Made by a program: the position numbers and the translations under genes
Shown: positions 10,372-22,300 of the stretch, in pieces
Layout: each line of letters begins with the position of its first letter
Position numbering within the stretch: the first letter of the stretch is position 1
Assembly (NCBI RefSeq): GCF_963678635.1
Contig: NC_087071.1
Coordinates: 44,071,095-44,131,094 of the forward strand
Length of the DNA stretch: 60,000 nucleotides
Direction: 5' to 3'
Source of the DNA: Symsagittifera roscoffensis
Taxonomy: Eukaryota > Xenacoelomorpha > Acoela > Convolutidae
Notes under the pieces: model-generated
Told to the model about the DNA's origin: nothing
Databases searched by the model: none
The model's input: only the letters and a program-made list of their open reading frames with translations

Positions 10372-13300
10372 GTAAGTTGAATCTTTGTTATGCTACGTTT
10401 TCCCATCATTATGACTGATCTAAAATTATGGAAAATAACTCTTAAATTACTGAAATAACGAAAATTTGAACATTTTGTTGACCTTTTTTTAGGGCGACCA
10501 AATTGATTTTCCGAGCTCTCCCAAAGCACTAAAAAGATCCTGTTTTCTGCGCCGCTTTTTTTGTACTTTTTGGAAAATTTTGAACAAAAAAATCGCGTTT
10601 TTTCCGGCGCGAGCTCCCCCTAAAAATTAGTATGTATTGGCGCCGAAGGTTCCGTCACAAATTTTTAGGTTCCGTCACCAAAATGGATGTCTCAAATGGA
10701 TTACTATTTTATTTTGAATATAAAAGCTATTGAAAGGGGAAGAATACTTAGGGATAAATAGTAGATCGAATTTTCGACGAATGCGAAATACTTCGAGATT
10801 AGGCACCGGAATCATGCCTTTATTCAAGGTCGATTGAGGCGTGGAATAACGTGTTATATTTTATTGCATTCTTTCTGTAATAGGTTTCGGTGGCAGTTGT
10901 TTCCAGAAGGACATCCTCAACCTGGTCTACCTCTGCGAGTCCCTCAACCTCCCCGAAGTGGCTGACTATTTCCATCAGGTACGTTCGTGTTAAAATTTGG
11001 CAGTTGGCTAACGAGAATAATCCGAAAATTGATTTACATTATTTGGTATTTAAAAGTTGGAATTATGAAATTTAAAAATTTTAGTTATGAATCATTGCCT
11101 TCTTTATTTGGTTTGTGTAGATTGTGGCCATGAATGACTACCAGAGACGTCGCTTCGCCCGCCAAATCTTAGCCGCCCTGTTCGACACAGTCAGTCTGAA
11201 GAAGATAGCTGTGCTCGGATTCGCATTCAAAAAGAACACAGGAGACACTAGGTAATAAATGTTATAATAAATGTAATAATTGTGATTGATTGGTTAAGTT
11301 ATGGGCAAGTAATCCCCTCTTGAAAACGGATTTATGATAAAATTTCCGACCTTTCTCGAGAATGGATCACTCTCGAAGAAATATGAGGTCTTTTTATTTT
11401 TTCCGCCCAAATTGCCTAATTTTTTAGTATTCAATGTATAAATGCTGAGAACAACATACTGATAGCACTGGTTGATTTGGTCAATACAAATGCGATTACT
11501 ATACTCTTAAGCCGACTTCTAGCACGGCCGAGTTTTGAGCAGATTCAAAGGTTATCAATTTTTGTCCTTGGAGCTGTTCTCTGTTTTTTTTCTATCTGGT
11601 TTAAACTCTGAAGAGTATTTGAAATAATTTTGATAAGTGAACTAAAATTTTTTCTTGAGCAGATACGATTATTTGTTTCCCTGGAGCTGTTTTCTGTGTT
11701 TCCACGGAGCTGTTTTATTTCTAATCTGGGCAAAACACTGGAGCGTATTTGAAATAACTTCGAGTAATTTACTGAATATTTTTCATTCTAGGCCAATTCG
11801 GCTTATTTGTAGTTTGGCTAATCAGATTGAAGCAAAATAGTTTCAATTCAAGATGACGAAATTATGGTTTTTGGGCGGAATAAGTAAAAAGACGCGAAAT
11901 AGGGATTATGGTCGGTTCGTTTTTTTTCCGTTCAGTTTTGACTACCTCAATGAAAGATCATTGGGAGTCAAGTGTGGTTTCAAGAAAAACTGGTACGAAT
12001 ATTTAGATTTCCAGACTAAATTAGACGAATGCTGAGAGGCTGGCCGAATGTTCCACGTTTCGCCCCACACACTTTTCGCCCCTAATAATTTCACACATTT
12101 CGTCCTCGCACGTTTCGCCCCCAACTTATTACACAGTTAATTTACCGCCGCTTTCTTAATCTACATTTTGAGGGGGTTAAATGTGTGAGTACCAGGCTGA
12201 CCTCCCAACTTCAATTTTCTAGAATTTTCTACTCAATGCTGTTACGTTTCTGTAACTATACTTACTATTATTTCTGACAAATCACTAGTATTTCCGCTTA
12301 AATTTGAACAATTCGTTTTAAATGTTTTAACGCTTATTTGCCGTCTTAAAGTCTTGGGAAAACACGGATCGCAGCTTTTCCAGTTTGATTTTTTTCTGAA
12401 ATTCTTTTTTAAAATGACTTGTCATACTATAACTGCATTAAAACGTGTCAACGTGAACACAGGGGCGGATCTAGGATTTTCTCGAGGGGAAAGGCGAATT
12501 TTCGAAAAAAAGAATTGAAAAAAAAAATACACCAGTTGTTAGACACAATATACAAAATTATGAATTTCACCATATTTGTTTGGCTTTGGTTGAGTTGGAA
12601 CCAACGAGCACGATCCAAGTCATACCCGCAACAGATGCGAAGTATATCTCACTAAGCATTGGTGTATTGGTTGACACTTACACACGAGCAAATGGTGTTA
12701 AGCAAAATGTCTATGAATACATGCGATTCATTGACTCATGTAAATTTTTGAATTCTTCGTCACAAAAACTTGTTGGTAATTTACCAGCTGATAAGTTCTC
12801 TATACTAGATGAACACTTCAAACAAGCTGATGAGAGTTCTCGTACACTTCTAAAGAGGAAAGGTTTTTACCCTTATTCCTATATGACAAATCGATTAAAG
12901 TTTGATGAACAAAATCTGCCACCACTCAGTGCATGGGGAAACTCATTAGAAGGAGGAAAAATCAGTTTTAGTGAAGAAGATTTAAAACATGCTCGAACAG
13001 TCTTCGATAAATTCAATTGCATAAACTTAGAGCAATATCACAATCTCTATCTCACATGTGATACTCTTCTTCTCGCATGTGTTTTTGAAGTGTTTCGTTT
13101 GATAACTCACGCAAGCTTTTCGAATTGTTTTGAAAAAACAGGCCAAATAAGGGCGTTTTTAGGCACTCCTTGTAAAATGTTGACCAAAAAATTGCGTCTT
13201 TAGAAAACTTTTAGGGGCAGTCAGCCAAAAAGGGATATCTGAAAATAGTACAAAGGGGGACCTTTTGGGTCGGCAGGGGGTCGAATCCCTGATGGTGGGC

Positions 13301-16300
13301 TTAAGTTCCCCCTAAATCCGCTGGTGCGTGAACAGGTGAACAAGTTTTTGCAATATTTCAACATACAAAACGCCGTAAAAAGTTTTTGAACAGCTTTATT
13401 TTGTAATTTTTTTATGAAGGCGTGGGGAACTGGAAAAGGCAAACTGGTTGTTTGCATTTAAAAGAGATCATCGTGTTGTTATTTTTCGTCTGTTTAGCTA
13501 TAAGTATTTTTAAGAGTAATGAACGTAGTGAAGACTCTTATATAGGTCTTGCTGACTTTTTTCTGTTTTTTTTCCAGGAAAAAACATTAAAATTGTGATG
13601 CACTTTTATATATATTGATTCTCTTTTTGGTATATATGCACTTTTTGAGTTCGATTGAAATTCATCTGCTGAAAGTGACTTAAATAGCACTCTCCAAATA
13701 CAAACGTGGAAATAGCGCAAAAATAACGTGTACGATTTCTAGTTTCGAAAGTGGAATTTAATTTTGAGATTTCCAGCGGAATGAACATTTACGTATTGAT
13801 CCAGTTTTCTCAAGTTGGGTTAATTTTATCAAATAAGCGGCAATCATAAATTGTTCTAGTAATTCAAAAAGCTTGAAGGGCATCTATTTTTTTCTCTGAA
13901 ATTCGAAAGTAGGTTTTTTCAAGAAAGTCAGTGTTTTTGTAATGTTTACTTGCGTTCATTACTCTTTTCCAATCTTCGATTGGCTATGTTAATTGAATTG
14001 TTGCCTGACTCGGTGGCCAGTCAATGAGCAGAATGCTCGAAGAGCAGAAAGGATCCAAGAGCAGAAAAACTGAATAATATCATTTTTTATAAGCTAATCG
14101 GTAAATTGATTATGTCAATAATACCAATTTTGGCCTAAACAGGGACTTTTTAGTGCTTTGGGACAGCTTGATAAATCAATTTGGTCGACCTAAAAAAAGT
14201 TCGACAAAATTTTTGAAAATCCCTTCACCCCCTCGAGAAAATCCTAGATCCGCCCTTGTGTAGCAGTATGTTTTCAAATTTTGTTTTGTTATTTCGCAAA
14301 GTTTCCCCCCTAACCATGTTCAGGAGAATTTAAAAAAGGCGCCAAAAGTGGATTTTGATGAGAAATAAGGTAACCCAATTATGTTTGTTAAACTGTAAAA
14401 TAAACAGAAGCGACTAAATTTCTTGATATAAACAATGAATTAATTGCAATTTTCGATCTGAAAAGTTTCTGACTGAACATTTCAAAGATTTTTGAAATGA
14501 ATATTTTATTCACAAATTAGTTTTCAAAATTATAACATGCAAAATCGAGGGACCACTCTATCATTGTAGTACGAAACATTGGGTCTTGAAATGAATAATG
14601 AATAAATTTGGCAATTCAAATTTCGAGTTGCAATTAAAAGCGAGTGCAATAAGCAGCAGCTCGATTAGAAAACCTTGTGATAAATTTGACAAACTTATGT
14701 TTGCATGCAAGTGGTATTTAATTGTTTGTTTCACTCGCTTTCGCGCTTTCAATTTCAACTCGAAATTTGAATTGCCAAGTTTATTCATTTTGGCGGGGGG
14801 GGGGGGTTATAACCGAAAAGACCCAAAAAAAACAATTTAACATTGCCGTCTTCATACTTATCATTTTTCTGTTTTTCTGCACTTGGACCATTCTGTCGTC
14901 GGATTCAAAATTATAGGAATTGTTACTGATCAGATTCTTTGTAGGCGAAAAATGGAAGTGTGGGGGATCGAACCCCAGACCTTCCGCATGCAAAGCGGAC
15001 GCTCTACCACTGAGCTACACCCCCTCTTGTACTGTTCGAAGAATGGTATGTCTTGAAGAGAGCGCGGAGTTTTGCGCGGTTATTTGTGGTATTTGTTCTT
15101 GAGAAGCAATAAACTGGAACTTGTCCAATACACTTATTTCTCAACCATGGTATTGAGCAGAATATACTACAGCCTCTTGCTGCTTTTTGTATTTCCATTA
15201 CAGCTGCTTGGTTGAACATGCACGGACTTTGCCAGTACTTGTGAATTAATTTCACTGGTTTCTAGTTGCTGGTAAGGGGATGTAGCTCAAATGGTAGAGC
15301 GCTCGCTTAGCATGCGAGAGGTACGGGGATCGATGCCCCGCATCTCCAATTTATTGCCAACTAATGGTTGCTTAAATATTTCAGAGAATCTTCGGCAATA
15401 TATCTGTGCAAGTATTTGATTGAAGAAGGCGCCAGTTTGCAGATTTACGACCCCAAAGTGACAGAAAAACAAATGCGATGGTAATTTGCTATTTCATACT
15501 TTTGGGCTCTTCTTTTCCACCTTCCCCCCTCCCCTCATTTGAACTTTCGAATTTGAAAAAAAAAAACAGTTTAACACTGTCATCATGCTTGTATAGAGTT
15601 GGCAATGTACTAGTACCACCTAAAACGTGAAGTATGATGGACAAATCTGTTCACAGTTGTCAGTTTGTTCAATCTGTCAGTTGGGGGGGGGATTTGTTTT
15701 TACGGTTGATCCAAAATGTTTTGAGCTGCGTAAACGAAAAGATTCGGTGCATTTACTTACTTGTGTTACATGTGAAAGAGATGTGTGTGTGTGTGTTTTG
15801 TTCAGGGAGATTGGTCAGCTGACTGAGGCAGAGGCTCTGAAGGGCTCCTCAATCACAGTGTGTAGCAGTGCATACGAGGCATGTGATCAATCTCACGCTG
15901 TAGTTGTCTGCACTGAGTGGGACGAGTTCAAGGTCAGACAGCACAAGTATAGTAGAACGGTTACGCTGCAAAAAGTAGACCGGTCATAGAGTAGACACGT
16001 CGTAAGCCAATTAGAATAGATTAAAAAATACGCTTCGTTTTCGTACGCTTGTTTTCTTATCTTGAATCTGATTGGCTTACGACGGGATTTGGGAAATTAG
16101 GCGACAAGAAAATTAGACGATCAGAAAATAAGGGAATTTAGACGGGAATAAAATAAGGGAATAAATTCCGTTTCTTAAATTGAAATTCGAGATCAAGTTT
16201 CTGGAAATTTGAAAGTTGAGTTTTTTTTCAAAAATTAAGTCAGTACATCTTTCTGTTTACTTGCGTTCATTGGCTCTTTACAACTGTCTGTTGACAAATT

Positions 16301-19300
16301 TTAACTTCCGGCTGCTGTGTATATACTAATAAAAAGCGGAATATAGCATTTGTTTTCAATTTTGACTGAAGTGTTTTTGTGTTTCGACTTTCGAAGAAAG
16401 TGACGGAATATTTGTGCTCTGGTGGTTTTTTTCTCCAAACAAATATCGATTTTTAACTAGTACTTTTTGACGAAGTTCTTTTCTATATCAGTCGAAATGT
16501 ATTGTTATCAGGGTTTAAAGCCATCCAATTTGGGACAATTAACGCGCGATAAAATTTGACGTCGACGGCGCTCTAGTTCGTCCTAGAAATGGCTCCAAAT
16601 TGAATTGAGGCGTCATTTGGTCTTGTTAATACTTTGCAAAGTGTATAATTATGTTCTTTATATAACGTGTGTGGGTATTATTTAAAAACCTCAGAAATTT
16701 TTTCTGAACGTTCAGGGCTTTGCCTTTGTCATACCGCTACTGCAGTAGCAGTATTTATTATACGTATGTACAGCCAACCTCTGGTGTTAAATCATTATTT
16801 TATGGTACGCTCAAGGTCATACATAAGTGATGACACTGAGACTAAGTGAGAGATCAGAGTACTTAACAATGATCTATCTCTCAGTACATAAGAAAACAAA
16901 GAAAAGAGAAAATCTAAATTCAATATTCAGAATACAGTATTGAATTCCAACTTGTTTTCAATTTGATATCGCAACGCATATCACATGGCGCAGCCAGCAG
17001 GATTCGCAGCTCAAGACAACAGAACGGATATGGGAATCCCGGTATTTTGGGCATCAGCGAATCTAGACCCTCCGTGGCAATTTAAAATCTGGTTCGAACA
17101 ATTTCTCATGGCGGTTACGGTCAAAGAAAATGTGAACCCAGAGATTATTTTGGAAGAACCAAAAGACATATTAGAGGAACCACCACCACGCCCGGAAACG
17201 CCCAGGGATGGGGAGAACGAAGATGCGAGGAACGCCAGAATTCTTAGAGATAAACTAGCTAGAGACAGAGTAGCATTGGAGAACGAAGAGAAAAGAACAA
17301 GAGGCCCACGAGTCGGACACAATGTCTTCTACAACGAAGTACAAAAGAAACTGGTGTCACGACTATTTCTATCTTTGGGCACTGAGGGAAAGAAAAGATT
17401 CCTACAAAAGAATCCGCACGCAGAAATATCGAAAATGACGTTCAGAGGAGTAACAGAGTTGGCAGAAGTATCGTTTCAAAAAGTGAAATGTGTAACATAC
17501 GAGAGATACAAGTTATTTACGAGAATGCAAGAACCTGGAGAATCTCTGGAATCATTCCACGCAGCGTTAACTGCTCAAGCAGCCCGATCAGAACTAGGAA
17601 CATTGGAAAATGAAATAGTGCGAGACTTGTTCATCTCGAAGATGAAGAACATGACATTACAGGACACGTTGACATTCGAAACCCTGGATCCAGAGGAAGT
17701 TCTAAAAAGGGCTATAAAATTCGAACATAGCAAGTTAACCACAATGGCATTTCAAAAGACTAATGCTGCGGCGGCAGGAGGATCAAGTAGCAATTACACA
17801 TCGGGTGTAAGAATAAAACAGGAACCTGTAATGGCAGTTCGAAATTTGGGGGGGAAAACCAAAACTCCAAATAGAAGAGAAAATAATAACAGACAGAATA
17901 ATAACAAAAATCAAAACACGAAAACAAAACCATGTAATAGATGTGGAAGGACGTTTGAACAAGGACACCTAAAAAATTGTCCAGCGATGGGAAAGGACTG
18001 TAAAAACTGTGGTAAACCAAATCATTTCGCTAAAATGTGCAGATCACAACAAGTAAGTGAAGTTGCGGAAGATTCGGAAGAATCGATAGTGGAATGCGAC
18101 CAGATCAGTGAAGGTGTTGGGTCCTGTAGTGAATTTGAAGTCATGTTGATACAAACTCAACAACCGGAAAATGAACGAGTTTCAAAATATGTGAAAGATC
18201 GAATAAATGAGATGAGAAAAGAAACAAACGGAAAAGTGGTTAGAGTTCAGAAAATAGACTCTATTCGAGATCCAACATTGAACCGCGTAAAGTCACTAAA
18301 GGCTATGGTACGAATAGATAACCAGATTATTCAGCTAACAGTGGATACTGGTAGTCCTGTTTCATTTCATAACTGGGCAACGACGAAAGAAATCATGGAA
18401 AAATCAAACAAAGTGAGATTCATACCGTCTGACAAATTGAACTTACAAACAAAATTTGTGGACTACAACAAACAACCGATCAGTATCCTGGGAGCCCTAA
18501 AAACCAATCTGAGGTCAGCGGGCTGGGAAGTTAAGGGCGCAACCTTTCTGGTATCAGAGCGAAAAACTAGATGCATCATGGGATTAGACTTGCAAGGACA
18601 AGTGGGAATAGTGACTACACAAAGAACAGCGCCAAAAGAACTCACCAGGTTTGACGTGCTCATGTGCGAGCAGTCGGAAGGTTGGAAAGAAATATTTTTA
18701 AATAAATTTAAGAACTTATTCGAAAGGCAAGGCATTTCTAAAAACCACATCGTCAGTTCAAAATTCAAATACCCACTATGTCCGATACAAGAAAAGGGGA
18801 GAAGAATCCCAATTCATATACAAAATAAAGTCGAAAAAGAAATCGAGAAGTTATTGACAGAAGGTCATATAACAAAACTTGATAAGTGTACAAGTGATTG
18901 CTTTATCGCCCCGATTGTGATAACAGTAAAGAAGGACGACTCAATAAAATTGGCAATGGACGCGAAACCAATCAATAGACAATTGTTCAAAAACAAATAC
19001 CAAATGCCAAATGTAGATGAACTTATTGATGGGGTAAGCCAGATTGTAACTGAAAACAAAAAGGGTACGCTATATTTTTCGGTGTTAGATTTGAAATATG
19101 CGTACATTCAACTAAAATTAGCTGCGGATACAGCTAGGCAATGCAACTTTAACATTGTGGGCGGAAAAGCAACCGGAACTTACAGATTCTTGACAGGATT
19201 CTACGGACTAGCAGATATGCCAGCTGAATTTCAAAAGGCTATGGATAGAACCATCAATCACGCTAAAAACACGTTCTGTTTTCTGGATGACATACTTATT

Positions 19301-22300
19301 GTGTCAAAGGGAAGTGAAATCGAACATGCCAATCTAGTAGAAGCAGTATTAAAGAAATTGGATGCGGAAAACTTGGCACTGAAACTATCAAAATGTGAAT
19401 TTTTCAAACAAGAAGTGAATTGGTTGGGTCATCATCTCTCAGAAGAAGGGGTTAGACCGAAGATCACTAAAACGGAAGCGGTAGTAAACTTGAACCCGCC
19501 CAAATCCCTAAAACAACTAAGGTCATTTCTAGGAAGTATAAATCATTTAGCTAAATTTATACCTAACGTTGCAAGTCTGACAGAAAAATTAAGACCACTT
19601 CTTAAAGAAGAAAATCAAAAGAAAAAGTTAAAAAACATGAAACTACCGGTGAAAAAATTCGAGTGGGGGGATGTTCACACAGAAGCATTTAATGCTATAA
19701 AAGGAGCTGTGGCGAATATTACGAAAGTACATTATTACGATGCAAATCGTGATACACGAGTTAAATGCGATGCTAGCCATGATGGACTAGGGTCCACTTT
19801 AGAACAACAAAATGATGAAGGGTTGTGGGTCCCAATTTCGTTCGCATCCCGATACTTAAATGCGCAAGAAAAAAAATATTCAACAAATGAGTTGGAATTA
19901 TTGGCAGTTGTTTGGGCAGTAGATAGATATAAACACTACCTTCTGGGGAAACCATTTACCATCGCAACTGACCATAAAGCGCTTACAACAGCACTGGATG
20001 TTAATCAATCGAACAAGACCTACCAATCGCGCCTAACCCGGTGGGTTGACCGGTTACTGCCGTATCAGTTCAACATAGTTCACATTCCGGGGAGGGACAT
20101 GGGCATAGTTGATTATTTATCGCGTGATCCTTTCAATGATCCCTGGCCCGAATCAGAATTAGACGAAAAGTTTGTAGTAGCAACAATAAACTCTTTTCAT
20201 GAAACGTTCGACTGCTGGAGCAGTAGGCTTAAAGATTCAAGGTCGCTCAACCGGAACGAAAACGTTCTAGAATGTTCTAGAAGGAATGTTAGGAAACAGT
20301 CATCAAGTAATGGTTGCTATAGCAACCAAAACGGTCAAAACCGAACAAAGCTCGACCGGAACGAGAGAAAACAGTTTCCACGACTGCAAAAACAGCTGAA
20401 CACAACAGTTCAACAGAATCAAATCACTCTTTTGTCAAATCAACCCAGCAAACAGTCAGTCTTAAATAATTGCAAAACGAAAAAACGACCAGTACCGAAA
20501 AAAATAGAAAAAACAGACTCAAGAATCGAGATGTCAGAAAATGCAACCAGAACATACGACTGGTGGTCCAGCCCACCACAAGATTGGCGGAACGAGGAGC
20601 GTGAAGAAAGCCTAATGGACCCAAAGTGGAACCGATCATTTTCCACTAATAACGAACTCTCGGGAGAGGAGGAGATCACAGAGACAGTACAACGTACGAG
20701 AAAAATTATACGAGGAGGCAGAAAAAATAGGGACAGCTCAGGCAGCGAAACACGTCAAGCACAACGAGTAAAATGGTCACTGGAACCGGAACAACAACGA
20801 ATAGCGGACCAAAGACTGCTCTCATTCTGGCAGCTAATAGGCGGAGAAAACAATGTTCAGGAAAATCGAGAACTGGTGGCCGATACTCAAGAAGTCAGGG
20901 ACAATGTGGAAGACGAATCAAGTCCAACATCGTCAAAACCGATCGCATCGACAGAACGAAAACTCAGTGAGGTGAATGTATTAGAAGTCGACCTTACAAC
21001 CACAGAAGAGGCGGAGAGTGAGGAGGAAGTATGCTCAATTCAACCGCCAAAGGGTCTAGGAAAATTAAGACTGCAAAAGCAGCAACAAGTAGAGACTCTG
21101 GACAACCTCGCAAAACTATTCGACAAAAATTTATTAGCAGAACTGACCACAGAAGACACGTGGATGGACCGCCTCAGGAGAGTGGTAGAGAGAGGGGACA
21201 AACAAGGATTCGAATTGATGGGACCCTATACAAATCCGTTGTGGTCGCAGATGGCAGTTCAGGACGATTGCATCTTAGTCAATAATCGGCTAGCGGTACC
21301 AGTCCAACTACGACAAGCTGTCCTCAAACGAATACATCGGGGACACCCAGGACAGGAAGCGATGTTGGGAGCAGCGCAATATCTGTGGTGGCCACACATG
21401 AATAAGGACATCGTGAATTTGGCAGAGGAGTGCCGTAGTTGTACCAGATATGGTAAGAATGTTAAATACCTTATTTCGAAAAATTCGTCAAAACCACTAC
21501 CACTGCTCACGCAGCCGGGACAGGAGGTACAACTAGACTACGCGGGGCCTATAGAAAATCAGAAAGGAAAAAAAATCTATCTTTTAGTAGCTATTGATCG
21601 ATTCTCAAAATTTCCATCAGTGAAGGTTACAAAATCCACAAGTGGAAAGAGCACAGTAAAATTCTTGAGATCATATATCGACACACATGGAGTCCCTGAA
21701 TCAATTCGATCGGACCAATTTTCAGGATTTAAGGGAAAAACTCTAAAAAAATTTTGTTCGGAACTTAATATCGAACAAAAATTCTGTCCGGTGGGGGATC
21801 ACAGAGGTTGTGGGTTGGTTGAACGTACAATTCAAACAATAAAAAGAAGACTGGGAGTGATGATGCTCGATGAAAATAATAAATCAATCAAATTATGTCT
21901 CAGTATTATAATGCGAGATTTACGATGGATCAAGCAGAAAACAATTCAAGTATCCCCGTTCCAAGCACATTTCGGCAGACTACCAAAAACAGAATTTAAA
22001 ATTGTGAGGGATAGGTTTTTAAATAATTCTGATTCTTTAGACAAACAACACTTGGAACGCTCAGCACTGACTGCGTCTCAAATGAAACGGAGGATTGATC
22101 AGTCGAGAGAGAATCTCAAGATAGTGCGCAAGGGACAACTGAGCAGGGATACAAGCCCACTGCACAAGCAGCAGATAACATCGGACAGAGACAAAGAAAG
22201 AGCCAAAGCCCTAAAGGAATTGTTGGAGGCAAATGCCCGATGGAACTACGAAAGAAGGGATGCAGCTAAAAATGACATCAGGAAATTAGTGGACGAGACA

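Larger units (their letters stand above)
11252..14952. other. UGDH intron with nested repeats
   Basis: No exon is seen between 11252 and 14952. Apart from listed repeats there is a short block at about 12050-12125 with four degenerate TTTCGCCCC units spaced 20-30 bases apart. Confidence 0.6.

Noticed and set aside
12050-12125. Possible CRISPR-like or satellite array (TTTCGCCCC units)
   Set aside because: Only four degenerate units with irregular spacing in a eukaryotic intron; no array.
15627-15989. 120-codon plus-strand frame
   Set aside because: It is the UGDH exon at 15806-15932 read through the preceding intron; the acceptor GTTCAG and phase define the real exon.
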